Shown: positions 19,207 through 29,868, numbered from the stretch's first letter. The stretch: 35,983 nt of DNA from Maribrevibacterium harenarium (GCF_006385675.1 NZ_VFRR01000035.1:1-35983), one strand, 5' to 3'. A program made the numbers and translations. Notes: a model not told the origin generated them from the sequence alone.

Positions 19207-21437
19207 TACTTGAACTTGTGAGTAGTCTGATTCAGTTGCTGGGATAGTTCCGCTAGTTTGTCGCTTGCTAGGGCGATCTGTTGCAACGCCAATTCGTTTT
19301 CTTCGGACATTTGACGCAAGGTTGCCAAGCGGTCGCTAATATCCCCAGAAACACTGGATTGCTCTTCAGTCGCGGTCGCGATCTGCAGCACCATATCACT
19401 GGCCTGTTCCACATATTCCACCGCATGCTGTAGGTCACCTACGGTGTGCTCAGCGCTATTTACTAGGGTATTAGCCCGTTCAATACTGCGATTTACCGTT
19501 TGCTGGGCGGTTTTCGAGCCAGATTGCAAATTGCGAATCAAATCATCAATATTCTCGGTTTCTTTTTGCGTGTTCATCGCTAACTGACGAACTTCATCCG
19601 CTACCACCGCAAAGCCCCGACCTTGCTCCCCGGCACGGGCCGCTTCGATAGCAGCGTTCAAGGCTAGCAAGTTAGTCTGATCGGCGATGCCCTTAATGGT
19701 TTCCAGTACCGTTGTAATGGATGCGGCAAGGTCATGTACTTGATCCACTTCGCGACCTGCACGAGTCAGTTCATCGGCAACTTGTTTCAGTTCCGTAGAG
19801 ACTTTACTCACATCTCCCGCACTTTGGGAAACGGTAGACTTAGTTTGCTGAGCCGCATCGGCGGCTTGGTTGGCATTGGCGGCAATTTCCCCAACAGAAG
19901 AGGACATTTGCGTCATCGCAGAGGAGACGGAATCGGTCTGGCGATGTTGCTCTAGTAGATTGATCTTGGCTTGGCTGGATGCGGTAGCCACTTCTTCGGA
20001 AGTGCGGGCTTGGGTAGAGGAAGCCTCGCCAATCTCTTTGGTCATATGGCGCAGATCATGCACCATCTGGGCAAGAGCTTTGTATATGCCGGTCTCTTTA
20101 CCATGATCAGTAAATTGATGGGTGAGATTGCCTTTTGATACCTCATGGACAATGGCGAGCAGATCTTTTGGCTCTCCACCAAGAGGTACAATCACTGCGC
20201 GCACGGTCACCACAGCGATAACAATGAGTACCACTAGGGTGATAATCATCAGTACGCCTGCTATCCAATATAGCTGATACACAGCGGCAAAGGCTTCATC
20301 GGCATTCAACTCAGCCAACATTATCCAATCTAGGGATTTGTAGGTAAGCGGGGTGTAAGCGGACAGAACATCGTCGCCATTGTAATTACGGGTTTCAATG
20401 ATACCGGTCTCACCTTGCAAGGCTTTGCCTACCGATGGCAAACCGTCATCGAATTGATTGTTTTGTTGGAATGATGGCACCACTTGGAAACTGTCATTGT
20501 GACGCGCATCAGAACGGGCCAACAGATCGCGACCAACCAAGTAGGTTTCACCAGTCTCACCCATGCCTGAGCGATTACCCATAATGCCATTAAGCTTATC
20601 AAGAGGCACTTGGGCGATCATAACCCCTTGTAAATAGCCGCTTTCATCCATCATCGGAGAGGCGATAAAGGCTGCCGGTGCCGCATAGGAAGGCAGGTAT
20701 TGCTCAAAATCCACAAAAACGGACTGACCGGATTGTAGTTCTGATGCTTGTTTGAAGGCTTTGCCAATTGCTGAATTGGCGTATGGGCCGCTAGTTAGAG
20801 AAGTCGCGTAGTCGGTTTCTTTGTAGTAGCTGTAAACCATATCACCAGTGCTACTAACCAGAAACACATCATAGAAGTGGTAGCGGTCTTGGATCTCATC
20901 AACATAGGGTTGTACTTCTTTATGCACATCGTCGTACATAAAGCCAAGTTTGGAGACCAGTAGATTTTGTTTCTCGCCAATTGGGTTTTCGTTATCAATT
21001 AAATAGGCTTCTTGCAGAATGACTGCTGTATCGCTCATTTGCGCGATGATGGCAGCGGGTTTAAATAGCTCCGGCTGACTGAAGTTGGGTTTCACCTCGG
21101 CATTATAGTAGTCCACCAAGCGCTGACGTTTGTTGGCCAGATCCGCTGGGGTGTATTCCACCTCGTAATCCCCTTCTGCCACTTGCTCATAGGCATATCG
21201 GAAGTTACTTAAGGCCCGTTGTAAGCTAGGCTCCGCAGCCATGAGCTCGACTTGGTTGGTAAGACCTGCTAGGTAGTCTTCGATAGCGGTCTGTTTATTG
21301 TCCCGGATCGACTCTAATTGGTTAAAGGATTGCTCCCTAAGGGAATTAGAAGCAACCTGAATCGCCATCACCACGGTAATCAAAACCGGAATGGCACCAA
21401 TTAACATGCTAAGTAATAATTTGTGTGAAAACTTCAT
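19203..21437 (-). CDS. Methyl-accepting chemotaxis protein with a large periplasmic sensor
   Basis: A 744-residue chemoreceptor: TM1 at about residues 8-28, a long periplasmic region (about 30-385) of the double-Cache type, TM2 at 387-412, a HAMP linker (about 413-465, with [13 protein letters not shown] and KGNLTH) and a cytoplasmic four-helix signalling hairpin. The highly conserved tip is visible at about 584-620: [21 protein letters not shown], then [15 protein letters not shown]. The Cache tail ([47 protein letters not shown]) suggests a small-molecule ligand, possibly an amino acid or organic acid, which the sequence does not identify. No CheA/CheW-binding partner genes are adjacent. 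Confidence 0.95.
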   Translation of the reverse strand: MKFSHKLLLSMLIGAIPVLITVVMAIQVASNSLREQSFNQLESIRDNKQTAIEDYLAGLTNQVELMAAEPSLQRALSNFRYAYEQVAEGDYEVEYTPADLANKRQRLVDYYNAEVKPNFSQPELFKPAAIIAQMSDTAVILQEAYLIDNENPIGEKQNLLVSKLGFMYDDVHKEVQPYVDEIQDRYHFYDVFLVSSTGDMVYSYYKETDYATSLTSGPYANSAIGKAFKQASELQSGQSVFVDFEQYLPSYAAPAAFIASPMMDESGYLQGVMIAQVPLDKLNGIMGNRSGMGETGETYLVGRDLLARSDARHNDSFQVVPSFQQNNQFDDGLPSVGKALQGETGIIETRNYNGDDVLSAYTPLTYKSLDWIMLAELNADEAFAAVYQLYWIAGVLMIITLVVLIVIAVVTVRAVIVPLGGEPKDLLAIVHEVSKGNLTHQFTDHGKETGIYKALAQMVHDLRHMTKEIGEASSTQARTSEEVATASSQAKINLLEQHRQTDSVSSAMTQMSSSVGEIAANANQAADAAQQTKSTVSQSAGDVSKVSTELKQVADELTRAGREVDQVHDLAASITTVLETIKGIADQTNLLALNAAIEAARAGEQGRGFAVVADEVRQLAMNTQKETENIDDLIRNLQSGSKTAQQTVNRSIERANTLVNSAEHTVGDLQHAVEYVEQASDMVLQIATATEEQSSVSGDISDRLATLRQMSEENELALQQIALASDKLAELSQQLNQTTHKFKY

Positions 21438-21608
21438 AGTGGTTCCTTAACCGAGGTTGTCCTTGACCATCCCTGAGTCGAAAAAATAAGCAGAATCCTA
21501 ACGCTAACAAACGTCTATAACTACTCTATCAGTCGCTTTTTTGTGTTAAAAAGGTAACTGAGTGTCGTGAATTGTGTACTTTTGTATTTGTTGGGGTGGT
21601 GCTTCTGT

Positions 21609-23000
21609 TTAGCCGCCAAAAACAGCATCAAGAGCTTGAGAAAGTCGTTCTACGCCAATCACTTCCATGCCTTCAATGGGCTTTTTCGGGCAGTTCGCTT
21701 TGGGTACCACGGCCCGTTTAAAGCCATGTTTCGCCGCTTCTGCAATCCGCTCTTGACCAGATGGCACGGGGCGAATTTCCCCCGATAATCCCACTTCACC
21801 AAAGACCACCAAATCATCTGGCAGAACTTGATCTCGAAAGCTGGATACCACTGCAGCCAGAGCAGCCAAGTCTCCACTGGTTTCAATGACTTTTACACCA
21901 CCCACCACATTGAGGTACACGTCCTGATCGGCTGTGAGTAGCCCACCATGTTTGTGTAATACTGCCAGCAACATAGCCAGACGGTTGTGGTCAAACCCCA
22001 CGGTAACGCGGCGAGGGTTAGCATAAGCAGAGTCGTCCACCAAGGCTTGCAGTTCCACCAGTAGGGGGCGCGTGCCTTCCCAAACTACCATCACTAAACT
22101 CCCAGCAGCCGGGTGTTTGGAGCGATTCAAGAAGATGGAACTTGGGTTTTTCACCTCTTTTAAGCCGCTTTCCAACATGGCAAACACACCAAGTTCATTC
22201 ACCGCACCAAAACGGTTTTTCATGCCGCGCAAGGTGCGGAAGCGGGAATCCTCAGAGCCTTCCAGTAACACCGAGCAATCTACCATGTGCTCCAAGACTT
22301 TGGGGCCAGCCAGCGTACCATCTTTAGTAACGTGACCGACCAGTAGCACCGTAGTTTGGGTTTGTTTAGCAAAGCGGGTAAGGACGGCGGCACTTTCGCG
22401 CACTTGGGAAACGCTACCGGGAGCGGATTCAATACCATCTAAGTGCATCACTTGGATGGAGTCGATCACCATCACTTTAGGCTTCACCTGAGCGGCGATA
22501 TCCATGATGGTTTCCACGTTGGTTTCCGAGAGCATTTTTAGGTTTTGCGTAGGCAAGCCCAAACGCTGGGCGCGCATGGCAACTTGCTGTAAGGATTCTT
22601 CACCGGTGATATACATAGCGGGTTGCTGCTGGGCTAGCCAACACATGGTTTGTAGTAGCAGGGTGCTTTTGCCGGCACCGGGGTGCCCACCGATCAAGAC
22701 CACCCCGCCCGGTACCAAACCACCACCAAGCACTCGGTCGAATTCCCCAGCACCCGAGCTAAAACGCGGTACATCCGTCAGATCCACTTCACTGAGATCT
22801 TTTACCGAGGCGGTGGTCGTCCCAGCATAGCCTTGGCGGCGTGGATCTTGGCTGGCAGCAACACGTGCGGAGGTTTTACCTGAGGTGAGGCGAATTTCTT
22901 GTAAGGTATTCCAAGCTTTACAGGCTTGGCACTGGCCTTGCCACTTGGCGTAGTCTGCACCACATTCGTTACAAACAAAGGCAGATTTTGCTTTAGCCAT
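21609..23000 (-). CDS. radA: DNA repair protein RadA (Sms)
   Basis: ATP-dependent branch-migration helicase that helps RecA during recombinational repair and natural transformation. All parts are visible in 463 residues: an N-terminal C4 zinc finger (Cys10, 13, 24, 27), Walker A GGHPGAGKST (104-113), the RadA-specific KNRFG motif (261-265), and a C-terminal Lon-protease-like domain without the catalytic serine context. The ATG at 23000 gives the canonical MAKAKSAFVCNECG start. It stands alone between the chemoreceptor and the GNAT-nitrilase gene. Confidence 0.97.
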   Translation of the reverse strand: MAKAKSAFVCNECGADYAKWQGQCQACKAWNTLQEIRLTSGKTSARVAASQDPRRQGYAGTTTASVKDLSEVDLTDVPRFSSGAGEFDRVLGGGLVPGGVVLIGGHPGAGKSTLLLQTMCWLAQQQPAMYITGEESLQQVAMRAQRLGLPTQNLKMLSETNVETIMDIAAQVKPKVMVIDSIQVMHLDGIESAPGSVSQVRESAAVLTRFAKQTQTTVLLVGHVTKDGTLAGPKVLEHMVDCSVLLEGSEDSRFRTLRGMKNRFGAVNELGVFAMLESGLKEVKNPSSIFLNRSKHPAAGSLVMVVWEGTRPLLVELQALVDDSAYANPRRVTVGFDHNRLAMLLAVLHKHGGLLTADQDVYLNVVGGVKVIETSGDLAALAAVVSSFRDQVLPDDLVVFGEVGLSGEIRPVPSGQERIAEAAKHGFKRAVVPKANCPKKPIEGMEVIGVERLSQALDAVFGG

Positions 23001-23115
23001 CGTAATTGCGATTTCCTTGAAGTTAGCCGGGGTAGCACCAGAAAGAGGCTACAAAATCCCGGCTAGGGTTATGCGTTAACGTCCATGTTAGCACAGGCAT
23101 GTTTGATGCTAATGC

Positions 23116-24642
23116 CTACTTGCTCTTCCACTCGATCGAATACAGATCCAAGCGGCGGTCTTTAAGGTTGTTTACTGAACCTTCGCTACGAACCTGAATC
23201 AGCTTGTCCAAATCCAAATCCGAGAACATCAACATCTCAGTATTTGGTGTGGTTTCCGCCATGGTGGCATCGTGGGGGAATGAAAAATCAGATGGCGAGA
23301 ATACCGCCGCTTGGGAGTACTGCACATCCAAGTTTTCAACTTGTGGCAAATTGCCACAGCTACCGCAGATCACCACATAACATTCGTTCTCGATGGCTCG
23401 GGCTTGAGCACAACGGCGCACCCGTAGATAGCCGTTTTTGGTATCGGTCCAGAAGGGCACGAACAGAATATCCATGTCTTGGGAGGCCAAATGACGGGCA
23501 AGCTCTGGGAATTCCACGTCGTAACAGATCAAAATACCCACACGACCGGCGTCGGTGTCCCATACGCGAACTTCGTTACCGCCCTCGATCACCCAATCGC
23601 GGCGCTCGTGTGGGGTGATATGAATCTTACGCTGTTCTTCAATGGTACCGTCTCGACGACATAGGTAGCTGGCGTTATACATCACATCGTCTTCGATCAG
23701 TGGCATAGAACCGGTGATCACGTTGATGTTGTAGCTCACCGCTAGCTGGGACATTTCCGCCACAAAGCGCTCGGTAAATGAAGCCAAAAAGCGAATGGCT
23801 TCTGTTTGGTTGGTTTGATCCGGCGCTAAGCCCATCAAGGGAGCGTTGAAAAATTCTGGGAATAGGGCAAAGTCGCTCTTGTAGCTTGATAGGGCGTCAA
23901 TAAAGTACTCAACCTGCTTAAGTAGCTCCTCAACACTGTCTACTTCCCGCATTTGCCATTGCACCGCACCGATACGTACCTGGGTTTTACGGTAGGCCAA
24001 TACGGTGGTTTCTGGTTCGTAGTAAATATTGTTCCACTCTAATAGGGTGGCATAGCCCAAGGATTTCTCGTCCTCTGGCAAATATTTCTTCATCAAACGG
24101 GTAACTTGGAAGTCGTTTGACAGTTGGAAAGTCAAAATCGGATCGTAAATCTTGCGACGGTCAACCGCATCAATGTATTCCGCTGGGGTCATTTCATTGG
24201 CGTGTTGGTAATAGTTTGGTATCCGACCTCCGGCCAAAATCCCCCGCAAGTTTTCTTGGCGACATAGTTCTTTACGGGCCTCGTAAAGACGACGCCCAAG
24301 GCGATAACCACGATATTCTGGGTCAATTAAGACATCCAGACCATATAGGGCATCCCCGTCTGGATCGTGGTGAATACGTTCCCGCTGGTCGACCAAATCT
24401 TCATAAGTGTGTGGGTTACTAAAGCGTTCGTAATTTACTTTAACCGAAAGCGCCACTCCGACGATCTGATCATGATCCATTAGACAGATTTGCCCATCAG
24501 GTAGGTCTTTAATCAGTTTGCGAATGGTGTGTTTTGGCCAAGAGCCACCAATGTCGTGATAGACCCGATCCATTAGCTCTTTGATTTGTGGGTAATCTTC
24601 TAACGTTAAATTACGAATCCTTAAGTGCAGATCTTCCAACAT
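23116..24642 (-). CDS. Bifunctional GNAT acetyltransferase / nitrilase-superfamily hydrolase
   Basis: A 508-residue fusion. Residues of about 8-170 are a GNAT domain (DVLIDPEYRGYRLGRRLYEARKELC is the acetyl-CoA loop). Residues of about 222-490 are a carbon-nitrogen hydrolase with all three catalytic residues: Glu263 (LFPEFF), Lys339 (EEQRKIHITPHERR) and Cys373 (ILICYDVEFPE). The fusion is a known conserved family of unknown substrate, sometimes listed as a YhcX-type protein. A plausible activity is amide hydrolysis linked to N-acylation, but nothing here fixes the substrate. The N-terminus MLEDLHLRIRNLTLEDY is typical. It forms a single-gene unit. Confidence 0.92.
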   Translation of the reverse strand: MLEDLHLRIRNLTLEDYPQIKELMDRVYHDIGGSWPKHTIRKLIKDLPDGQICLMDHDQIVGVALSVKVNYERFSNPHTYEDLVDQRERIHHDPDGDALYGLDVLIDPEYRGYRLGRRLYEARKELCRQENLRGILAGGRIPNYYQHANEMTPAEYIDAVDRRKIYDPILTFQLSNDFQVTRLMKKYLPEDEKSLGYATLLEWNNIYYEPETTVLAYRKTQVRIGAVQWQMREVDSVEELLKQVEYFIDALSSYKSDFALFPEFFNAPLMGLAPDQTNQTEAIRFLASFTERFVAEMSQLAVSYNINVITGSMPLIEDDVMYNASYLCRRDGTIEEQRKIHITPHERRDWVIEGGNEVRVWDTDAGRVGILICYDVEFPELARHLASQDMDILFVPFWTDTKNGYLRVRRCAQARAIENECYVVICGSCGNLPQVENLDVQYSQAAVFSPSDFSFPHDATMAETTPNTEMLMFSDLDLDKLIQVRSEGSVNNLKDRRLDLYSIEWKSK

Positions 24643-24725
24643 TCTGTCCCCAAATTGGTTATTTTACATAACGACCACTATAACGCAGTTTGATGACAAC
24701 TTGCGTTAGCAAATGCGTAAATATG

Positions 24726-24753
24726 AAAAACCCCCGCCGTAGCGAGGGTTTCT
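24726..24753 (-). terminator. Intrinsic terminator of the glnK-amtB operon
   Basis: On the minus strand AAACCC-T-CGC pairs with GCG-G-GGGTTT around a TACG-type loop and is followed by TTTTT. It begins 24 bp after the amtB stop codon. Stem plus T-run make this a textbook intrinsic terminator. Confidence 0.85.
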
Positions 24754-24776
24754 CAAGGGTAACCTAGATGACTAGA

Positions 24777-26042
24777 TTATTTCTTGCTGAACTCTGGGTA
24801 AGCTTCCATACCACATTCAGAGATATCAACACCTTCGTACTCTTCTTCTTCAGAAACTCGTACACCCATGATGGCTTTGATTGCTAACCAAACTACCATG
24901 CTTGAAACGAATACCCAGACGAAGATGGTTAGAGCGCCGGCGATTTGACCACCGAAAGAAGTGCCGTCGTTAGTGAGTGGCACAGCTAGTAGACCCCAAA
25001 GACCCACCACACCGTGTACAGAGATAGCACCTACTGGATCGTCGATTTTTAGTTTGTCTAGGGTAAGGATAGACACCACTACGATTAGACCGCCGACCAT
25101 ACCGATTAGGGTAGCGCCAAGGGCAGAAGGCGTAGAAGGCTCTGCAGTGATCGCCACAAGACCCGCTAATGCGCCGTTTAGAAGCATAGTTAGGTCAGCT
25201 TTACCGAACAGGATACGAGCTAGGATAAGCGCACCTACCGCACCACCAGCTGCTGCTGCGTTAGTGTTTAGGAATACCATGGCAACTGAGTTAGCGTTAG
25301 CGATATCGCCTAGTTTAAGAACGGAACCGCCGTTGAAGCCGAACCAACCCATCCAAAGGATGAAGGTACCAAGAGTCGCTAGTGGTAGGTTAGCACCTGG
25401 GATAGCGCGAACTTCACCGTTAGGACCGTATTTGCCTTTACGAGCGCCTAGTACTAGGACACCAGCTAGGGCTGCTGCAGCACCAGCCATGTGTACGATA
25501 CCAGAACCCGCGAAGTCAGAGAAACCAAGGTCGCCTAGGTTAAACATACCGAATACGTCGTTGCCACCCCAAGTCCAAGAACCTTCAAGTGGGTAGATAA
25601 CGCCAGTCATGACTACGGCAAAGGCGAGGAAAGACCATAGCTTCATACGCTCAGCAACCGCACCAGATACGATAGACATAGCAGTTGCTACGAATACCAC
25701 TTGGAAGAAGAAGTCAGAAGCGCCAGAGTAGATAGAGCCGCCTTCGAAACCGTCTTCACGGCCAGCAAAGTCAGATAGAGTAGATGCAACGTCTACATCT
25801 TGAATACCAGATAGGAACCAAGTACCGCCGTACATGATGGCGTAACCACACACTAGGTACATGATACAAGAGATCGCAAATAGCGCGACGTTCTTAGTTA
25901 GGATCTCAGTCGTGTTTTTTGCGCGAACTAGGCCTGCTTCTAACATGGCAAAGCCGGCTGCCATCCACATTACCAATGCGCCACACACCAAGAAGTAGAA
26001 GGTGTCCATGGCATACTGTAGGTGAAAAATTTGATCTTGCAT
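24777..26042 (-). CDS. amtB: Ammonium transporter AmtB
   Basis: Trimeric inner-membrane ammonium channel of 421 residues with 11 or so hydrophobic segments. Family signatures are clear: FAMLEAGLVRAKNT, the central DFAGSGIVHMAGAAAALAG with pore His184, LGTFILWMGWFGFNGGS, and SVHGVVGLWG with the second pore His343. It ends in the usual acidic C-terminal tail that contacts GlnK. It lies 38 bp downstream of glnK on the same transcript. Codon use is strongly biased (many CTA Leu, GGT Gly and GCT Ala codons) compared with neighbours, suggesting selection for high expression. That bias also creates a spurious 211-codon antisense frame. Confidence 0.97.
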   Translation of the reverse strand: MQDQIFHLQYAMDTFYFLVCGALVMWMAAGFAMLEAGLVRAKNTTEILTKNVALFAISCIMYLVCGYAIMYGGTWFLSGIQDVDVASTLSDFAGREDGFEGGSIYSGASDFFFQVVFVATAMSIVSGAVAERMKLWSFLAFAVVMTGVIYPLEGSWTWGGNDVFGMFNLGDLGFSDFAGSGIVHMAGAAAALAGVLVLGARKGKYGPNGEVRAIPGANLPLATLGTFILWMGWFGFNGGSVLKLGDIANANSVAMVFLNTNAAAAGGAVGALILARILFGKADLTMLLNGALAGLVAITAEPSTPSALGATLIGMVGGLIVVVSILTLDKLKIDDPVGAISVHGVVGLWGLLAVPLTNDGTSFGGQIAGALTIFVWVFVSSMVVWLAIKAIMGVRVSEEEEYEGVDISECGMEAYPEFSKK

Positions 26043-26080
26043 GTTTCGCCCCCCTAAAGGCTAATTAATACGAGCAAAAA

Positions 26081-26662
<582 letters not shown>

Positions 26663-26847
26663 TTAGGAGTTATCTACTGATTTTTTATAGAGAAATGGCG
26701 TATTGAACTGGTTTTTTGGGGGCTTAAAAATAGCCCCATCGATTCAAAACGATTCATTTATTACCAACTAGTGCACAAATAGGAGGCGCAAATGTGCAAT
26801 TATTTTGCCCTGTCCAAAATGGCGCATGGATTAGTTGGGGGTTAAGC

Positions 26848-26877
26848 AAGACAAGCTTCTAGAGTCTCTTTTATAAT
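26848..26877 (+). promoter_or_regulatory. Sigma-70-type promoter upstream of ubiK
   Basis: A perfect TATAAT -10 element lies at 26872-26877, with AAGACA (26848-26853) 18 bp upstream as a moderate -35. Transcription would start near 26884, about 43 bases before the ubiK ATG. Confidence 0.55.
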
Positions 26878-26926
26878 CCCATCATCAATTACGTTTACGC
26901 GTAGCAACTTATTATTGGGGAAGCAA

Positions 26927-27169
26927 ATGATAGATCAATTTATTAAGCAGTTCGGTGCTGGTGTAGAACAGGCTGCTGCCACATTGGGCAAGCTCCCGGC
27001 GGAGGAAATTCAACTACAGCTACAGCAAGTGGCTAAGAATACACTGACGAAAATGGATTTAGTGACCCGTGAGGAATTTGAAGTGCAAGCGGCGATGCTA
27101 GCCAAGTATCGCGAACGACTTGCACAACTAGAAGCCCGTTTAGCCGAGCTAGAAGCACAACAGAAATAG
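26927..27169 (+). CDS. ubiK: Ubiquinone biosynthesis accessory factor UbiK (YqiC/BMFP family)
   Basis: An 80-residue protein of the membrane fusogenic BMFP family. UbiK helps assemble the soluble or membrane-associated ubiquinone-synthesis complex with UbiJ. The pattern is clear: an N-terminal amphipathic helix (MIDQFIKQFG), then DLVTREEFEVQAAMLAKYRERLAQLE, and a C-terminal coiled coil (RLAQLEARLAELEAQ). I start at ATG 26927 behind a purine-rich GGGGAAG; a TTG four codons upstream is less likely. It sits alone between glnK (divergent) and a convergent small gene. Confidence 0.93.
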   Translation: MIDQFIKQFGAGVEQAAATLGKLPAEEIQLQLQQVAKNTLTKMDLVTREEFEVQAAMLAKYRERLAQLEARLAELEAQQK

Positions 27170-27170
27170 G

Positions 27171-27389
27171 CTATTTCCACCCCGGCAGCCAATGGTCGCT
27201 GACTTTCAAATGCTGCCATGGGATGGTGTATTCTTTTTTCGTCATTAGCGCCTCAATGACGACAGACTCCACCTGTTCTTGTTCATTGCGCAGCAGTTTG
27301 GTAACTAAAAAGTGTTTCTCTTTTTGTTGTGGAGAAGTGGACGTCCACTTTGACAAATAGAGTTTATTCGGGTTTATTTGGTTTGCCAT
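27171..27389 (-). CDS. TIGR02450 family small tryptophan-rich protein
   Basis: A 72-residue protein with three spaced tryptophans. It follows the TIGR02450 pattern: INPNKLYLSKWTS, then EKHFLVTKL, and KKEYTIPWQHLKVSDHWLPGW. No function is known for the family. The start at 27389 has GAGG seven nt upstream; the frame to 27413 adds eight unlikely residues. Its stop codon faces that of ubiK directly, with no visible terminator between, and it is divergent from comM. Confidence 0.86.
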   Translation of the reverse strand: MANQINPNKLYLSKWTSTSPQQKEKHFLVTKLLRNEQEQVESVVIEALMTKKEYTIPWQHLKVSDHWLPGWK

Positions 27390-27471
27390 AGGTATGCCTC
27401 GCAACAGCGTCAATGCAAGGTATACGTATAAGAAATGATTATGGATGATTGGCTTTCACAAGGAGTGATTT

Positions 27472-28989
27472 ATGAGCCTAGCCACTGTTTACAGCCGTGC
27501 CCGTGTGGGTATTGCTGCCCCCCTCGTTACTGTTGAAACCCACATTTCTAGTGGTCTACCCGGTTTGCATATTGTCGGTTTACCGGAAGCAGCGGTGCGT
27601 GAAGCGAAAGATCGCGTGCGCAGCGCTATTATCAACAGCCAGTTCGACTTCCCTGATGACAGAATTACCATTAATTTGGCCCCAGCGGATTTGCCAAAAG
27701 AAGGCGGTCGTTACGATCTTGCCATCGCTGTCAGCATTCTGGCGGCCTCCGGACAGTTGGCAAAGACACCTTATCAGGACTATGAATTTATCGGGGAGCT
27801 GGCTCTATCAGGGGATTTGCGTGGTGTCCCCGGTGTATTGCCATCAGCGTTAGCGTGCGCCAAAGCTGAGCGTGTTCTGATCTGTCCCCGGGAAAATCAA
27901 CAGGAAGCCGGATTACTCGCGGCTTCCCATTTACACGGGGGAAGTCTTACGGATGTGGTGGGGCATTTGTTGCAATTAAAGCAACTTCCCGAATGTAAGG
28001 CGGAGTTAGTCCGTTCCGAATCCTTTGCCAGCCCTCGAGATATGTCTGATGTAAAGTGGCAATATCAAGCCCGGCGCGCCCTAGAGGTCGCCGCGGCAGG
28101 CAACCATAATCTACTTTTCGTAGGTCCTCCGGGTACTGGTAAAACCATGCTGGCATCGCGACTACCGGGCATCATGCCCACCTTAACCGAAGCGGAAGCT
28201 CTGGAAGTTGCTGCGGTGCAGTCCGTATCCGGACGCAAAATGGGGGTAGATTGGCATTGGCGGCAGCGCAATTTTCGCTCCCCCCATCATAGTAGTTCCG
28301 CTGCAGCATTAGTGGGTGGTGGCTCCATTCCGAGACCGGGAGAAATTTCTTTAGCCCATAAAGGGGTGCTGTTTTTAGATGAGCTGCCGGAGTTCGACCG
28401 GCGGGTTCTCGAAGTCCTACGGGAACCACTAGAAAATGGCGAAATTCACTTATCTCGCGCCCGGAGTCAGGTCACTTACCCGTCTCAGTTTCTGTTGGTG
28501 TGTGCCATGAACGCTAGCAATGAAGCCTATAAAAGCGGTGATGACTATTACCAATCGGAGGCCAGCCAGCGTTACTTAAAAAAACTCTCTGCTCCCTTTT
28601 TAGACCGTATTGACCTACATGTGGAAGTACCGCCACTCCCCGCTGATGTGTTAGTGAATGAGCAACAGCCGGGGGAGTCCAGTGCTGCTATTCGTGAACG
28701 GGTCGAAGCGGCAGTAGCGCGGCAGCGGCAACGCCAGGGGGTGCAAAATGCCCATCTGGATGGCCGCAAATTGGAGCAAATTTGCGCCTTAAATGACGAT
28801 GATAAGCGCTTTATGCAGCAAGCTTTGGAAACGTTGAAGCTCTCTGCCAGAGCCTACCATCGGGTATTGCGTGTTGCATTGACCTTGGCTGATTTAGATA
28901 AAGTACCCGTACAGCGTCAGCATCTAATGGAATCATTAAGTTATCGCAAGATGGAGAAAACCCTCGGACAGATGGTGGGAAAGGGGTGA
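27472..28989 (+). CDS. comM: ComM / YifB family AAA+ ATPase (Mg-chelatase-like)
   Basis: A hexameric branch-migration helicase that assists integration of foreign DNA during natural transformation in Vibrio and others (YifB in E. coli). The 505 residues show the family layout: an N-terminal Lon-like domain (GLPGLHIVGLPEAAVREAKDRVRSA at 28-52), Walker A GPPGTGKT (218-225), Walker B GVLFLDELPEF (298-308), and a C-terminal Mg-chelatase-like domain ending in LSYRKME. AAGGAG precedes the ATG. With radA in the same window it adds a second protein of the transformation-recombination pathway, but no uptake genes are seen. Confidence 0.95.
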   Translation: MSLATVYSRARVGIAAPLVTVETHISSGLPGLHIVGLPEAAVREAKDRVRSAIINSQFDFPDDRITINLAPADLPKEGGRYDLAIAVSILAASGQLAKTPYQDYEFIGELALSGDLRGVPGVLPSALACAKAERVLICPRENQQEAGLLAASHLHGGSLTDVVGHLLQLKQLPECKAELVRSESFASPRDMSDVKWQYQARRALEVAAAGNHNLLFVGPPGTGKTMLASRLPGIMPTLTEAEALEVAAVQSVSGRKMGVDWHWRQRNFRSPHHSSSAAALVGGGSIPRPGEISLAHKGVLFLDELPEFDRRVLEVLREPLENGEIHLSRARSQVTYPSQFLLVCAMNASNEAYKSGDDYYQSEASQRYLKKLSAPFLDRIDLHVEVPPLPADVLVNEQQPGESSAAIRERVEAAVARQRQRQGVQNAHLDGRKLEQICALNDDDKRFMQQALETLKLSARAYHRVLRVALTLADLDKVPVQRQHLMESLSYRKMEKTLGQMVGKG

Positions 28990-29061
28990 AGTAGATTTTG
29001 CTATTACCCGTTATTGACTTGCTGGGTTACACTGTCGCGAAAGGAATTAAGGAGAAACATT

Positions 29062-29862
29062 GTGCGCCGACAATTTTACCTAGCGGCAACGGGTTTGGCA
29101 CTCACCACGCCCGCTTGGGGCGTGACCACCGAGAGCGAGTTTGGCTTAACTTTCTCGCAAACCTATTACGTCGAACCTGACATCATGGAACAGCGTGGGC
29201 AACTATTTGGGGTGAATGGAACTTTTGCCCAGCGACAAAATGCTGCAGTAATACTCGAGGTAGAGTACTCGGCCGGGTGGGTGGATTATAAAGGCTCCGG
29301 CACCATGGAAAATATTCCAGATACCTTATTTGAAACTCGGGTTTTGCTAGGAAAGGACTGGTTAGCGGGCAACGGCTACCGGGTGACACCTTATCTTGGG
29401 TTGGGTTATCGCTTTTTAACGGATGATTCTACTGGGATGGTTTCGAGCGACGGCTCTGGCGGCTATCGCCGGGAGCAAAGCTATGTTTACTCTCCTATTG
29501 GTATTGCCTTTACCCCAGCCCCTTGGCATACCGGTTGGCGCCTTGGCGCTACCATGGAGTATGACCACTTTTGGTATGGTAATAATTTGTCGACCATCAG
29601 TGCCGTTTGCGGTGGTACAGATAGCTACGTATCCCAAGACGAAGGCGAAGGAGCCCGAGTATCTCTGCGCTTGTATTCACCACGTTTGCCAAACCGTGGG
29701 CGTGTGATTTTTGAGACCTTCTATCGCTATTGGTCCATCGCAGATTCCACCTCTAACCTAGTGTATGCCCCACGATGCCATTCCAACCCTTCCAGCGAAT
29801 ACTATTACGAACCCCATAATCAGTCAGAACAATTTGGCTTGCGTTTAATTTGGCGTAGTTAA
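29062..29862 (+). CDS. Predicted outer-membrane beta-barrel protein of unknown function
   Basis: A 266-residue secreted protein. I start at GTG 29062 because AAGGAG lies exactly 7 nt upstream and the resulting N-terminus (RRQFYLAATGLALTTPAWG) is a signal peptide cleaved after about residue 20. The mature part alternates aromatic and polar residues in strand-length stretches (YRVTPYLGLGYRFLTDD, YSPIGIAFTPAPW, GWRLGATMEYDHFWYG, ARVSLRLYSP, RVIFETFYRYWSIADS), as in small barrels of the OmpA/OmpW kind. It ends EQFGLRLIWRS, not in the usual terminal Phe. Two cysteines in the last third could form a disulphide. I do not recognise a named family. Confidence 0.7.
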   Translation: MRRQFYLAATGLALTTPAWGVTTESEFGLTFSQTYYVEPDIMEQRGQLFGVNGTFAQRQNAAVILEVEYSAGWVDYKGSGTMENIPDTLFETRVLLGKDWLAGNGYRVTPYLGLGYRFLTDDSTGMVSSDGSGGYRREQSYVYSPIGIAFTPAPWHTGWRLGATMEYDHFWYGNNLSTISAVCGGTDSYVSQDEGEGARVSLRLYSPRLPNRGRVIFETFYRYWSIADSTSNLVYAPRCHSNPSSEYYYEPHNQSEQFGLRLIWRS

Positions 29863-29868
29863 AAAAAA

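Noticed and set aside
21438..21608. Sigma-28 (flagellar) promoter for the chemoreceptor
   Set aside because: No TAAA-N15-GCCGATAA-like sequence could be found by eye upstream of the gene.
24961..25596. 211-codon + strand frame opposite amtB
   Set aside because: It is an antisense shadow of a strongly codon-biased gene: rich in Pro, Arg, Ala and Thr, with no ribosome site or recognisable domain.
26719..26737. GGGGCT-N7-AGCCCC hairpin as a terminator
   Set aside because: Neither strand has a T-run after the stem and no gene ends nearby.
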